Below, one piece after another: positions 19,635 to 29,139 of a stretch of DNA of 32,471 bases. The DNA is taken from positions 1 through 32,471 of the forward strand of contig RDXE01000067.1 in assembly GCA_004292755.1 (NCBI GenBank), read 5' to 3'. Position numbers and translations under genes: made by a program. The notes beneath the pieces were generated by a model. That model had not been told where the DNA came from, did no database searches, and was given only the letters and a program-made list of their open reading frames with translations. Source of the stretch: Alphaproteobacteria bacterium. Its GTDB lineage: Bacteria; Pseudomonadota; Alphaproteobacteria; Elsterales; Elsteraceae. Every line of letters starts with the position of its first letter. The first letter of the stretch is position 1.

Positions 19635-19682
19635 GATAGCATCTTCGCGAGCGACAGAACGCACCAACGGATGGGGGTTGTG

Positions 19683-19808
19683 ATGGACGTGCAAGGCGTG
19701 GATTTGAAGGAACGCGAACAGATGTTCGCGGGTGTGATGAATGCTGCAGCCTGGGGTGTGCTCGGCATCTTCATTCTCGTCGGCGCGATGGCACTGTTCC
19801 TGCTGTAG
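19683..19808 (+). CDS. 41-residue single-helix protein, aa3 cytochrome oxidase subunit IV-like
   Basis: The gene encodes a short polar N-terminus with VDLKEREQMFAGVM, then one membrane helix (about residues 21-41) starting at NAAAWGVLGIFILVGAMALF and ending in LL. This layout, with an E-x-x-F-x-G segment before a Trp-led helix, matches the tiny subunit IV of alphaproteobacterial aa3-type cytochrome c oxidases. That subunit sits in the inner membrane against subunits I and III. The match is by pattern only and no oxidase genes are in the window. GGGGG (19673-19677) lies 5 bases before ATG 19683; a GTG directly before it (19680) is an alternative. It follows purN by 48 bases and stops 11 bases before the convergent transporter. 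Confidence 0.65.
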   Translation: MDVQGVDLKEREQMFAGVMNAAAWGVLGIFILVGAMALFLL

Positions 19809-19819
19809 CACCACGACCG

Positions 19820-20806
19820 TCAAAACCAGCCGCGGCGGCGAAACCACCACAGGGGCGCTGCCGCGGATAGGATCATCGCAACCAGTGTCAATGGATAGCC
19901 AAAGCTGGTCGCGAGTTCCGGCATAGCCTCAAAGTTCATTCCATAAATCGTGCCAATCAGGGTTGGCGGCAGGAACAGCACAGAAACGATGGTGAACAGT
20001 TTCATCACCACGTTTTGATCAATATTGATCTGACCCAGCGCCGCATCTTGCAAGAATGCTGTTTGTTGGCTGATGCCGAGCGACAGTTCGGTCAGATCCC
20101 GGATGTCCGCTGCCAGCACAGTAAGGGTGTGTCGACACTCCAATGCCACCTGGGCCTCAGGCTGGGCCAACAGATACGCCACCCCCCGCCCCAGACCGAC
20201 CAGATGAATGCGCATGCGGGCCACTGTGTGGTCGCGTCGACCAATCTTGCGCAAAAGGGTGCGAAAGGCGCGGGCGCGATCAAACAGCTTGCGCGAGGCC
20301 GGTCGCGCCTCCTCATCAAACAGGCGGGCGGCAATGGCCTCCAGGTCCAACTCGGCGGTGCCGAGTTGGGCTGAGAAGCGCTCGATCAAAGTCTCCAGCA
20401 GATCCGCCAACAGCGTGTCGCGGGTGGGCTGACGGGTATCCCCGGCAGCATGCGCGAGCATGCTGGCAAAGGGGTCAGGGATGGCCGGGGTGTCCGCCCA
20501 GCGCACCGTCACCAAACAGTGCGGGGTGACCACCAGGAGCAACGGCACCGTCGTCGGCACCGGGCCACCGAGGGAGGCGAGCAAGCCAAAATGCAGATAG
20601 ATCGCCCGCCCGCGGCGGTAAAACTGGTCGGAGGTCTCCACTCGTGGTCCTCGATCGGGCGGCGGTAACCGCAGATCCAAGGTTGCCTCCACCTCCGCCA
20701 ACTCGACAGCCAAGGGGCGATCCAGATCGATCCACACGCAGTCCGCAATGGCAGCTGCAGGGTCGTCGCGCAACCCGTCTGCCAAGACGACCAGACGCCG
20801 GATCAT
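19820..20806 (-). CDS. CorA-family divalent cation transporter (CorA/ZntB-like)
   Basis: A 328-residue protein with a large soluble N-terminal domain, a long helical stretch (about 130-260) and two C-terminal membrane helices. The defining GMN motif follows the first helix as YGMNFEAMPE (288-297). Members form pentameric channels for Mg2+ (CorA) or exporters/importers of Zn2+ (ZntB). The selectivity-loop continuation is not the classic CorA wording, so ZntB-like is possible. ATG 20806 overlaps the mfd stop (ATGA) and has GGAGG 5 bases upstream. The longer frame to 21046 is antisense-like sequence within mfd and is rejected. Coupling to mfd looks tight but has no evident functional reason. Confidence 0.9.
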   Translation of the reverse strand: MIRRLVVLADGLRDDPAAAIADCVWIDLDRPLAVELAEVEATLDLRLPPPDRGPRVETSDQFYRRGRAIYLHFGLLASLGGPVPTTVPLLLVVTPHCLVTVRWADTPAIPDPFASMLAHAAGDTRQPTRDTLLADLLETLIERFSAQLGTAELDLEAIAARLFDEEARPASRKLFDRARAFRTLLRKIGRRDHTVARMRIHLVGLGRGVAYLLAQPEAQVALECRHTLTVLAADIRDLTELSLGISQQTAFLQDAALGQINIDQNVVMKLFTIVSVLFLPPTLIGTIYGMNFEAMPELATSFGYPLTLVAMILSAAAPLWWFRRRGWF

Positions 20807-23800
20807 GCAGCCTCCACCAAGCCCGCCAGTTGCTCCAACAGGCGGTGAACGCCATCCACGCGATCCGCCGCAGTCTCCCACGGTCGGACAAACACCAGTT
20901 TCTGATCGGGGCGCAGCTTTGCCGTGCCCGACTGACGCTGCAGAAATTGAACCAGACCCGGCGGATTGGCAAAGCGATTGCCGCGGAAGGACACCACTGC
21001 CCCCTTCGGCCCGGCATCCACCTTCTCCACTCCAGCCGTGCGGCACAGTCGCTTGATCTGCAAGATGCGCAGCAGATTGTCGACTTCGGCTGGGAGTGGG
21101 CCAAAGCGATCAATCAATTCAGCCGCGAAGGCATCCACCTCGGCCCGGTCAACCAGATCAGCCGCGCGGCGATAAAGACCAAGGCGCACCGTCAAGTCAG
21201 GCACATAGGCTTCTGGGATCAGCACCGGCATGCCGATCGCGATGGCAGGCGACCATTGCTCCTCGGCGATGGGGGCGTCCAGCACACCGGTCCGCGCAGC
21301 CTGCACGGCCTCCTCCAGCATATGCTGATACAGCTCTACGCCCACTTCCTTGATGTGGCCGGACTGCTCATCGCCCAGGAGATTGCCCGCCCCGCGGATG
21401 TCCATGTCGTGGGAGGCCAATTGGAACCCGGCCCCCAGCTGATCCAGCGTCTGCATCACGTCCAGCCGCTTCTGCGCCTGTTCGTTCAGCACGCGATCGG
21501 CAGGCAGGGTCAAGAACGCATAGCCACGGGTTTTGGACCGACCAACCCGACCGCGCAGCTGATACAGCTGGGCCAAGCCAAACATATCAGCCCGATGGAT
21601 GATCATGGTGTTGGCTGTTGGAATATCCAGGCCGCTCTCGACAATGTTGGTGGATAGCAGAATGTCAAACTTGCCGTCAGTGAAGGCCGTCATCACGTCT
21701 TCCAGCTGCGTTGCAGCCATCCGGCCGTGGGCCATGGTCATGGTGACTTCCGGCACCAGCTTGCGGATGCGTTCGGCCAGCTTGTCCAGATCTTCGATCC
21801 GCGGGCACACATAGTAAGTTTGACCACCGCGGAAATGCTCGCGCAGGATCGCTTCTCGTATAACCACCGGGTCATAGGGCAGAACGAATGTCCGCACTGC
21901 CAGGCGATCCACTGGTGGCGTTGCGATGATGCTCATATCGCGCACACCCGACAGCGCCATTTGCAAGGTGCGTGGGATCGGTGTTGCCGTCAGGGTCAAC
22001 ACGTGAACATCGGCACGCAGTTCCTTCAATCGTTCCTTCTGGGAGACGCCGAAGTGCTGCTCCTCATCCACGATCACCAGACCCAGGCGCTTCATCACCA
22101 CCCCCTTGGCGAGGATGGCGTGGGTGCCGATCACAATGTCGATGGTGCCATCGGCGAGGCCTGCCTTGACGGCTGTTGCAGCCTTGCCGGTCACCAAACG
22201 CGACAATTGGCCCATTCGCACCGGTAACCCGCGAAACCGCGCCTCAAAGGTGCGGAAATGCTGGCGCGCCAGCAGCGTGGTTGGCACCACCACTGCCACC
22301 TGCAAGCCCGCCATCGCTGCGACGAAGGCGGCGCGCAGTGCCACTTCGGTCTTGCCGAAGCCAACATCACCGCAGATCAGGCGATCCATCGGCTTGCCGC
22401 TGGCAAGATCGGTCAGGGTGTCTTCGATGGCGCGCAGTTGGTCATCGGTTTCAGGGTAGGGGAACCGGGCGCAGAACTCGTCCCAGGCGCCATCGGGCGG
22501 TTGCACCATCTCGCCCTTGCGGACCTCTCGCAAGGCGGCGATGGCGATCAGACGGTCGGCAATCTCGCGAATGCGCTGGCGCACCTTGGCCTTGCGCGCC
22601 TGCCAGCCCTGCCCGCCCAGCTTGTCGAGGGCCTGGCCCGCATCCTCGCCAAAGCGCGACAGCACGTCGATGTTTTCGACCGGTACAAACAGCTTGTCCC
22701 CGCCGAGGTACAGCACCCGCAAACAGTCATGCGGTGCGCCACCGATCTCCAGCGTCGCCAGCCCGTCATAGCGCCCGATGCCATGGTCGACGTGCACCAC
22801 CAAATCGCCCACCGACAGGGTGGCGACCTCCGTGATGAAGTTGGCGGCCCGCTTTCGCTTCACCGTGCGGATCAGGCGGTCGCCCAACAGGTCCGCCTCG
22901 GTGATCAGGATCAGGCCATCGGGTGCTTCAAACCCGCGCTCCATTGCCAGCGTGACCAGCACGACCGGCGCCTTAGATGCCTCGGCCGTGGCCCAGTCGA
23001 CGGCACTCTCGGCGCCCTTGACGCCATGATCGACCAGCAAGCCCCGCAAGCGGTCGCGCGAGCCTTCAGATTGACAGGCCAGCACCATCCGCGCGTCCTT
23101 GGACCGGGTGCGCACCTGCTCTGCCAAGGCTTCATAGACATTGCCGTCCGGCCGGGCACGCACGTCGGCAAAGCTGCGCCCAGGCTTCGCCTGCAAATCG
23201 AGCTCCCCGCCCGGAGCGGGCGAGGCGGAGAACAGCGCCGTTGGCCGCGCAGCTTCGATCGCACTCCACGCCTCGCGGGTCAGGTAGAGGCGATCGGGCG
23301 GCAGCGGGCGGTAGACACTGCCATCGCGTTCCGACGCGCCAACCAGCGCATGGCGGGCGTCGTAGTACTCGCGGATCTGCTCCAGCCGCGAGGTGATCGC
23401 CTCCTCGGCTTGGGTGTCGAGCGTCAGAACAGCCGTTGGCAGATAGTCAGCCAGGGTTTCCAGGGCATCGTGAAACAGCGGCAGCCAATGCTCGACACCG
23501 ATGATCCGGCGCCCGGCACTGACGGCTTCGTACACCGGGTCGGTGTGCGCCTCGGCACCAAACAACGCGCGATAGCCCGCCCGAAAGCGCGCCACGGCAC
23601 CGTCATCCAGCAGGATTTCCGACGCCGGGGTGAACACCACCCTTGGCACTTGCCCCGTGGAGCGCTGGGTCAAGGGGTCGAAGGTGCGGATCGCCTCCAC
23701 ATCATCGCCGAACAAGTCAAACCGCACGGGCTCCGGCAGGCCGGCCGGGTAGACGTCGACAATGCCGCCGCGCAAGGCGAACTCACCGGCCTCGCGCACG

Positions 23801-24270
23801 GTGTCGGTGCGGGTATAGCCGTTGCGGGCGAAAAACCGCGTCATGTCCGGCAGGTCGATCCGATCCCCAACCGACACTGTCAGCACCTGGGCTGCAAGGC
23901 TGCCGCGCGTTGGCACCCGTTGCAGAGCCGACGCGACCGTGGCGATCACCACGGTGGGGGCTGGACCTATCGGCCTGGCCGCCAGCCGGGTCAGTGTTTC
24001 TAGCCGACGTGCGACAATGTCAGCGTTGGGCGAGACCCGGTCATAGGGCAGGCAGTCCCACGCGGGAAAGGTTAGCACCTCGATCTCAGGCGCGAAGAAA
24101 CGGACAGCCTCCTCCAGCCGTGCCAGCCGCTGGTCATCCAGGGCGATGTGTAACACGGGGCGGGTCTGATCGGCGATTGACCGGGCAGTGCGCACCAAGA
24201 CGCGTGCGTCAAACCCTTCCGGCACACCGTAAAGGATGTGCCGTCCGCTGCGGGCATACCAGGCACTCAC
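20803..24270 (-). CDS. mfd: Transcription-repair coupling factor Mfd
   Basis: Mfd displaces RNA polymerase stalled at DNA damage and recruits UvrA. The 1155 residues match the family. In order they hold the UvrB-like N-terminal modules (with [15 protein letters not shown] near 70-85), the RNA polymerase interaction domain from about 470 ([17 protein letters not shown]), the translocase with Walker A GDVGFGKT (about 633-640) and DEEQHFG (about 734-740), then ATPIPRTL and QLRGRVGRS, and the C-terminal UvrA-contact domain. The start is GTG 24270, overlapping the sdhE stop as GTGA. The frame is open to 24366, but that portion would lie within sdhE. sdhE-mfd beside divergent recG is a familiar alphaproteobacterial arrangement. 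Confidence 0.96.
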   Translation of the reverse strand: MSAWYARSGRHILYGVPEGFDARVLVRTARSIADQTRPVLHIALDDQRLARLEEAVRFFAPEIEVLTFPAWDCLPYDRVSPNADIVARRLETLTRLAARPIGPAPTVVIATVASALQRVPTRGSLAAQVLTVSVGDRIDLPDMTRFFARNGYTRTDTVREAGEFALRGGIVDVYPAGLPEPVRFDLFGDDVEAIRTFDPLTQRSTGQVPRVVFTPASEILLDDGAVARFRAGYRALFGAEAHTDPVYEAVSAGRRIIGVEHWLPLFHDALETLADYLPTAVLTLDTQAEEAITSRLEQIREYYDARHALVGASERDGSVYRPLPPDRLYLTREAWSAIEAARPTALFSASPAPGGELDLQAKPGRSFADVRARPDGNVYEALAEQVRTRSKDARMVLACQSEGSRDRLRGLLVDHGVKGAESAVDWATAEASKAPVVLVTLAMERGFEAPDGLILITEADLLGDRLIRTVKRKRAANFITEVATLSVGDLVVHVDHGIGRYDGLATLEIGGAPHDCLRVLYLGGDKLFVPVENIDVLSRFGEDAGQALDKLGGQGWQARKAKVRQRIREIADRLIAIAALREVRKGEMVQPPDGAWDEFCARFPYPETDDQLRAIEDTLTDLASGKPMDRLICGDVGFGKTEVALRAAFVAAMAGLQVAVVVPTTLLARQHFRTFEARFRGLPVRMGQLSRLVTGKAATAVKAGLADGTIDIVIGTHAILAKGVVMKRLGLVIVDEEQHFGVSQKERLKELRADVHVLTLTATPIPRTLQMALSGVRDMSIIATPPVDRLAVRTFVLPYDPVVIREAILREHFRGGQTYYVCPRIEDLDKLAERIRKLVPEVTMTMAHGRMAATQLEDVMTAFTDGKFDILLSTNIVESGLDIPTANTMIIHRADMFGLAQLYQLRGRVGRSKTRGYAFLTLPADRVLNEQAQKRLDVMQTLDQLGAGFQLASHDMDIRGAGNLLGDEQSGHIKEVGVELYQHMLEEAVQAARTGVLDAPIAEEQWSPAIAIGMPVLIPEAYVPDLTVRLGLYRRAADLVDRAEVDAFAAELIDRFGPLPAEVDNLLRILQIKRLCRTAGVEKVDAGPKGAVVSFRGNRFANPPGLVQFLQRQSGTAKLRPDQKLVFVRPWETAADRVDGVHRLLEQLAGLVEAA

Positions 24271-24545
24271 GGAGTTTGGCCGACCGGGGTTTGCACGAAA
24301 GCAGCCATCTGGCGAAACACCGCATGGTCGAACTCTGGCGTCGGCTCGGCCCGACCAGTCAACCAATCAAACAGCACGAGGTCTGGCACTTCGATCAGGG
24401 CCTCGAATCGATCCAGGTCAGCCGTGTCGAAGTGATCGAGGTGGCTGTCGGCAAATCGCCCGATCATCAGATCGGTTTCCCGCGTGCCACGGTGCCAGGC
24501 ACGGAACTTTAATCGCTTGCGCCGAACCACTAGCTCCTCAGACAT
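24267..24545 (-). CDS. sdhE: Succinate dehydrogenase flavinylation factor SdhE
   Basis: SdhE helps attach FAD covalently to the succinate dehydrogenase flavoprotein subunit in the cytoplasm. The 92-residue protein has the family core RGTRETDLMIGRFA (19-32), which contains the R-G-x-x-E-x-D-x-x-x-G-x-F motif needed for flavinylation. A later LFDWLTGRAEPTPE segment is typical of alphaproteobacterial members. GAGAGGA lies about 5 bases before ATG 24545. The stop overlaps the GTG of mfd, so the two are probably coupled. It is divergent from recG over 113 bases, which must hold both promoters; I could not call either. Confidence 0.92.
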   Translation of the reverse strand: MSEELVVRRKRLKFRAWHRGTRETDLMIGRFADSHLDHFDTADLDRFEALIEVPDLVLFDWLTGRAEPTPEFDHAVFRQMAAFVQTPVGQTP

Positions 24546-24658
24546 CGGGATCCTCTCGCACACGGCTGGGCAGGTGATATAGAGCCTAGGTCGCGGCGCG
24601 TCACCCCCTGGAGGCCGCAGCAAGACCGTCCCCCTGCCCCCGCTTGGGAGCCCGCTTG

Positions 24659-26749
24659 GTGCGTCCGCCGATCCTGTTTCCCCTGTTCGCACCGCTATCG
24701 AGCCTGCCGGGCGTTGGTCCCAAGATCGCGCAGCTGTTGAACCGACTGATCGGCGCGGAAGTCGTGGACCTCTTGTGGCACCTGCCCGTCGGGGCTGTGC
24801 GGCGCATTTGGCGCGACAGCCTGAACGGCGCAGTCGCAGGGGAGGTGGTGGCGGTGACCGTCACCATCGAAGGGCACCTGCCCGGTGCCAGCCCGCGGCG
24901 GCCAACGCGCGTCCGGGCCATGGTTGGCAGCACACCTCTCTCGCTGGTGTATTTCAACGCCCGTGGCGCCTGGCTGGAGGCAAGCCTGCCGGAGGGCGGC
25001 ACGCGCATTGTCGGCGGCAAGCTGGAGCAGTTTCAGGGCGAATGGCAGATCACCCACCCCGACTTGGTGCTCACGCCCGACCGTGCGGCCGAGGCCCAAC
25101 GCCCGGAGGTGATCTACCCCCTCACGGCGGGCCTCACCTCTCGGCTGTTGGCGCGCACGGTCCAGGCGGCCCTGGCGATCACGCCGGAGTTGCCGGAATG
25201 GCAGGACCCCACCCTGCTGGCCCGCGAGGGTTGGCGCGGCTGGCGCCAAGCCCTGATCGCCGTGCATGGACCAGAGGGCGAGCGTGACCTCTCCCCCCAT
25301 ACGCCGGATCGGCGTCGGCTTGCCTATGACGAGTTGCTGGCAAACCAGCTCGCCCTTGGCCTGGTGCGGGAGCACAACCGCCGTCAGGCCGGGCGCACAA
25401 TCATCGGCGATGGGCGGCTTATTGAGCGCCTTGCCTCCGCCCTGCCCTTCGCGCTGACGGGTGCCCAAATCCGCGCCATTGCCGACATCCGTGCCGACTT
25501 GAGCCAGCCCCGCCGCATGCTGCGGCTGCTGCAAGGCGATGTCGGCAGCGGCAAGACCGTGGTGGCGCTGCACGCTCTGCTGATCGCCATTGAGGCGGGC
25601 TGCCAGGGGGCGTTGATGGCACCAACCGAGATTTTGGCGCGTCAGCACGCCGCCACGCTCACCCGGCTGCTGGGCGATCTGCCGGTGCGGGTGGTGGTGC
25701 TGACGGGGCGCGACAAAGGCAAAGCGCGTGAAGCGCTGCTGGCGGAGATTGCCAGCGGCCACGCCAACATCATCGTTGGCACCCACGCGTTGATCCAGGA
25801 GAGCGTGAGCTTCCAAGACCTCGCCGTTGCGGTGGTGGATGAGCAGCACCGCTTCGGCGTGGCCCAGCGTCTGGCGCTCGCCCAGAAGGGGCGCGGTGTG
25901 GACGTGCTGGTGATGACCGCGACACCCATTCCGCGCACGCTGTTGATGACCAGCTATGGCGATCTTGACGCTTCGCGCCTGGATGAAAAGCCGCCTGGGC
26001 GCACGCCGATTGCCACGCGCACCGTCGCCGCAGACCGGCTGGACGAAGTGGTGGCAGGCGTTGCCCGCGCCGTGGCAGGTGGGGCCAAGGTGTACTGGGT
26101 CTGCCCCCTGGTGGAGGAGACCGACGAGCTAGACCTCGCCGCCGCTGTCGAGCGCCATAGCGCCTTGAGCGAGGCGCTGGGCGCCCAGGGGATTCGCGTC
26201 GCCTTGATCCATGGCCGCATGAAACCGACGGAGAAGGACGCAGCGATGGCCGCCTTCCAGGGCAGCGACGCCGACGTGTTGGTGGCCACCACGGTGATCG
26301 AGGTGGGCGTCGATGTGCCGGATGCCAGTGTGATGGTGATCGAGCATGCCGAGCGCTTCGGCCTAGCTCAACTGCACCAATTGCGGGGTCGGGTGGGACG
26401 CGGACAGGCAGCCTCTTCCTGCCTGCTGGTCTACAGCGCCCCCCTGTCGGAGACTGCGCGGGCGCGCCTGCAAACGCTGCGCGACAGCGACGACGGCTTC
26501 GCCATCGCCGAAGCCGACTTGGCGCTGCGCGGAGCGGGCGAGGTGCTGGGCACCCGCCAGAGCGGACTGCCCGGCTTTCGCGTTGCCGATCCAGCGGCCC
26601 ACGGCGACTTGATCGCCATCGCCCGCGACGAAGCTGCCCTAATCTTGAATCGCGATCCCGACCTTACCAGTCCCCGCGCAGCCGCATTGCGGGTGCTGCT
26701 TTACCTGTTCGAACGCGACGCCGCCGCCCGCCTGCTGCGCGCCGGATGA
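24659..26749 (+). CDS. recG: ATP-dependent DNA helicase RecG
   Basis: RecG regresses stalled replication forks and processes branched DNA. The 696-residue protein has the N-terminal wedge/OB domain (beginning LSSLPGVGPKIAQLLNRL and LLWHLPVG), then a superfamily 2 helicase core. The core holds GDVGSGKT (about 294-301), DEQHRFGVAQR (about 395-405), ATPIPRTL and QLRGRVGRG. The C-terminal segment ALRGAGEVLGTRQSG is a RecG hallmark. GTG 24659 is chosen because GGGAG at 24646-24650 lies 8 bases before it; a TTG at 24644 opens the same frame. The stop is at 26747-26749, 15 bases before the end of the convergent chemotaxis gene. Confidence 0.96.
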   Translation: MRPPILFPLFAPLSSLPGVGPKIAQLLNRLIGAEVVDLLWHLPVGAVRRIWRDSLNGAVAGEVVAVTVTIEGHLPGASPRRPTRVRAMVGSTPLSLVYFNARGAWLEASLPEGGTRIVGGKLEQFQGEWQITHPDLVLTPDRAAEAQRPEVIYPLTAGLTSRLLARTVQAALAITPELPEWQDPTLLAREGWRGWRQALIAVHGPEGERDLSPHTPDRRRLAYDELLANQLALGLVREHNRRQAGRTIIGDGRLIERLASALPFALTGAQIRAIADIRADLSQPRRMLRLLQGDVGSGKTVVALHALLIAIEAGCQGALMAPTEILARQHAATLTRLLGDLPVRVVVLTGRDKGKAREALLAEIASGHANIIVGTHALIQESVSFQDLAVAVVDEQHRFGVAQRLALAQKGRGVDVLVMTATPIPRTLLMTSYGDLDASRLDEKPPGRTPIATRTVAADRLDEVVAGVARAVAGGAKVYWVCPLVEETDELDLAAAVERHSALSEALGAQGIRVALIHGRMKPTEKDAAMAAFQGSDADVLVATTVIEVGVDVPDASVMVIEHAERFGLAQLHQLRGRVGRGQAASSCLLVYSAPLSETARARLQTLRDSDDGFAIAEADLALRGAGEVLGTRQSGLPGFRVADPAAHGDLIAIARDEAALILNRDPDLTSPRAAALRVLLYLFERDAAARLLRAG

Positions 26750-26756
26750 GTCGGCA

Positions 26757-26773
26757 GCGGGGCCCTACCCCGC
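26757..26773. terminator. Candidate hairpin between convergent recG and chemotaxis gene
   Basis: GCGGGG (26757-26762) pairs perfectly with CCCCGC (26768-26773) around a CCCTA loop that contains the stop codon of the minus-strand gene. It lies 7 bases past the recG stop. There is no T tract, so a role as a terminator for either strand is a guess from position. Confidence 0.3.
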
Positions 26774-28294
26774 GGCGCTGCGGGAGGTGGTAAGGGCGTG
26801 CAGGGTCGAAACACTGGCGTCCAGGCGGTCGGCCGCGGCAGCGAGGCGTTCCAGAGTGGTGCTGGTGGTTTCGCCTTGGCGGGCTGCGCGGGTGATGGCG
26901 GTGGTCGCGTCCGCGATGCAGTCCGCAGCGGTGCGGGCTTGGGCGATGGCGTGGTCGGCGGCTCGACGCTGCTCGCCCACTGTGTTGGAGGCCGCGGCTG
27001 CTGAGCCGTGAATGGTGCGGATCGTGCCCTCCACGCGGGTGATGGTTACCACCGCGTGGTTGGTGGCCGTGGTAATGGCCTCCACGAGGCCTGTGATGGT
27101 TTCCGTCGCCTTGGCGGTTTGCGTGGCCAGCGTTTTCACCTCGCTCGCCACCACGGCAAAGCCTTTGCCAGCCTCCCCGGCACGGGCGGCTTCAATGGTG
27201 GCGTTCAGCGCCAGCAGATTGGTCTGCCCCGCGATGGTGCGAATCATCTGCACCACTTGGTCAATCTCGCCGGCCGCCGTTGCTAGCGCACCGATGCGGG
27301 TCACGGCCTCCCCGGCCAGCGCGACAGCGGCATCGGCCACGTCGCGGGTGCCGTCAATGGTGGTGACGATGCTCGCCATGTCCGCGCTGACTGTTGCAAG
27401 ATCACTGCTAAGACCAGTCATCACGGCGCCAGCTGTGCTGGCCTGACGCTCGGCCTCGCCAGCGCCCGCGGCCACATCGCCCGTGTGGCGGCGGCCCTGA
27501 CCAACATCGGCGCGCAAATTGGCGACGTCGGCGCGCAAGCGCTCCACCACGTCTGACACCGTGGTGTCGACGCTGCGTAGGGCGGCATCGCGCGCTGCGG
27601 TTTCTGCCTGAGCGGCCAAGGCCGCTGCCTCAGCCCGCTGCAAACTGTCCTGGCGGGCAGCGTCGCGGGTCGCCTCCTCCTGGCTGCGGGCAGTCTCTGC
27701 CCGGTGCAGCAGGCGGTGCATCATCACCGTAACGGCGATCAGGACCGTCACCTCCACCACCACCACTGCCGCATGCAGCACCGTCCGGCCAAAATCCGCC
27801 CCGCCGGGGTAGAGCGCTGCGGGCAGCAGCACCGTCAGGCTGAGATGGTGGATGGCGATGGCACCGGCCGCAGCCAGCAGGGTTGGAATGTCAAACAGTG
27901 CCACCAGCACTGCCAGCAACGCGAAATACAAGAAGTGGTATTCCACCTGCCACGCCGAGCCACTGGCCTGCCACACCATCAGGGAGATGACGCCAACGGC
28001 CGCAGTGCTGGCGGTCAGCCGTGCCACCAGGGCCAACGGCCTCACCCACCACACCAGCGTTGCGGCGCCTGCCAGCAGCACCCCGGCCAGTGCACCGCGG
28101 GTGACCTCCACGCCCAATACCATGGCTTGCAGGGGAACCAGCGCCACCAACAACCACAGAATTGCAACAATCACCCGCATTCCGGGTGTGCGGATGCTAT
28201 CGAGAGCGTTTGCAACCGCGGCGTTGATGGCATCTGAGGCAACTGACACCGGCGTGAGCGGAACAGAGTCCGGACCTGAGCCACGAGGGGGCAT
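26765..28294 (-). CDS. Methyl-accepting chemotaxis protein with multi-helix membrane sensor
   Basis: A 509-residue chemotaxis transducer that would signal through CheW and CheA to the flagellar motor. The first 200 residues hold about six membrane helices with no large periplasmic domain, including [12 protein letters not shown] and a paired-histidine segment [17 protein letters not shown]. That pattern recurs in a class of membrane-embedded sensor modules. A coiled-coil linker follows. The signalling hairpin tip lies near residue 360 ([20 protein letters not shown], then [13 protein letters not shown]). No C-terminal methyltransferase-tethering pentapeptide is seen. AGGAG lies 10 bases before ATG 28294; the TTG at 28315 is less likely. 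It sits at the distal end of the secretion gene run and may have its own promoter. Confidence 0.93.
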   Translation of the reverse strand: MPPRGSGPDSVPLTPVSVASDAINAAVANALDSIRTPGMRVIVAILWLLVALVPLQAMVLGVEVTRGALAGVLLAGAATLVWWVRPLALVARLTASTAAVGVISLMVWQASGSAWQVEYHFLYFALLAVLVALFDIPTLLAAAGAIAIHHLSLTVLLPAALYPGGADFGRTVLHAAVVVVEVTVLIAVTVMMHRLLHRAETARSQEEATRDAARQDSLQRAEAAALAAQAETAARDAALRSVDTTVSDVVERLRADVANLRADVGQGRRHTGDVAAGAGEAERQASTAGAVMTGLSSDLATVSADMASIVTTIDGTRDVADAAVALAGEAVTRIGALATAAGEIDQVVQMIRTIAGQTNLLALNATIEAARAGEAGKGFAVVASEVKTLATQTAKATETITGLVEAITTATNHAVVTITRVEGTIRTIHGSAAAASNTVGEQRRAADHAIAQARTAADCIADATTAITRAARQGETTSTTLERLAAAADRLDASVSTLHALTTSRSAAG

Positions 28295-28364
28295 CGCAGA
28301 TTTGCTCCTGATCAAATGTGTCGGATACTCGTTACGATCCGGACATGGGATCAGACGCAGTGAG

Positions 28365-28742
28365 TTAGAATTTATCTAGTACCGCCGCACAGCCCGCTGC
28401 CAATGGGCCTTGCAGCACGGCCCAGGCCCCTGCCGCCCTCAACCGTTCGGCTGCGGCACGTGTGCCCATTACGACGGCCATGCCGGGCAGCGGGCCGATG
28501 CGCAGAACGGGTGCCTCGGCCGCGGCGGCGGCAAGCAGGGTCTGGTCCGGCGACAAGCGAGTGGAGAACAGGGCGACCATTGGCGCCTCAGTGCCGCCCT
28601 GATCAACGGGGCTGAGCAACACCGGGATCACCGCCAGGATCATCAACACCGGTGCCGCCCAGGTGAGCAGCGCGCGCCACCAAGGGCCTCTGCCACGGAG
28701 CATCGGGGAGGAAGGCGTGCGGGCTGTCGGCGCCTGACCCAT
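28365..28742 (-). CDS. Small predicted membrane-anchored protein of unknown function
   Basis: A 125-residue protein with a basic N-terminus, one membrane helix (about 24-44, [16 protein letters not shown]) and a soluble remainder ending in [19 protein letters not shown]. The N-in orientation expected from the basic start puts the soluble part in the periplasm. I recall similar short proteins with an R-A-A-G-A-W ending in related alphaproteobacteria, but no function. It begins 15 bases after the Mth938-domain gene stop and is probably in the same transcript. The ribosome-binding site is weak. Codon usage and lack of conflict with other frames favour a real gene. Confidence 0.7.
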   Translation of the reverse strand: MGQAPTARTPSSPMLRGRGPWWRALLTWAAPVLMILAVIPVLLSPVDQGGTEAPMVALFSTRLSPDQTLLAAAAAEAPVLRIGPLPGMAVVMGTRAAAERLRAAGAWAVLQGPLAAGCAAVLDKF

Positions 28743-28757
28743 GGCGACCGACCGCGA

Positions 28758-29135
28758 TCAGCCGACGGGGATCAAGGCGGCAGCGACGGGACGGTCCTCA
28801 GCGAGCAGGATCGAATAGGTGCGGCAGGCGGCACCAGTGTCCATCGGCTCGGCCACCACGCCGCGCTCCCGCAGGGCAGCCCGCAGCGGCAGTGGCAGAA
28901 AGGGGGTGGACCGACCACCGCCAATCAACAGCACCTGTACACCAAAGGCGGGGTCCAGCAGGAAGCCGAAACTGTCTAGGCTCAAGGCCGCAGCATCTAG
29001 CAGCGGTGCAGCCTCGGTGCGGGTTGGGTGCACCAGCACTGGTCCTTGCCACATCACCCCGGTGATCCGAAACCCGCCATTGCCATAGCGCTCCAGCACT
29101 TGGCGACCGGCAGGGATCAGCGGTGTGACGTCCAT
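28758..29135 (-). CDS. Mth938-like domain protein (DUF498)
   Basis: A 125-residue soluble protein whose opening (TPLIPAGRQVLERYGNGGFR) and central VQVLLIGGGRSTPFLPLP segment fit the Mth938/NDUFAF3 family. In mitochondria the family member NDUFAF3 helps assemble respiratory complex I; the bacterial role is less clear. Alphaproteobacteria commonly carry it directly after secF, as here: ATG 29135 lies 4 bases after the secF stop, with AGGG just upstream. The open frame reaches 29186, but that part overlaps secF and is not family-like. Confidence 0.88.
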   Translation of the reverse strand: MDVTPLIPAGRQVLERYGNGGFRITGVMWQGPVLVHPTRTEAAPLLDAAALSLDSFGFLLDPAFGVQVLLIGGGRSTPFLPLPLRAALRERGVVAEPMDTGAACRTYSILLAEDRPVAAALIPVG

Positions 29136-29139
29136 CGCC

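Noticed and set aside
22258-24003. Long open frame (581 codons) on + opposite mfd
   Set aside because: Mfd is unmistakable on the other strand with all motifs in frame; the + frame product has no recognisable domain.
24695-25849. Long open frame (384 codons) on - opposite recG
   Set aside because: RecG motifs occupy the same bases on +; the antisense product is His- and Gln-rich and unlike a protein.
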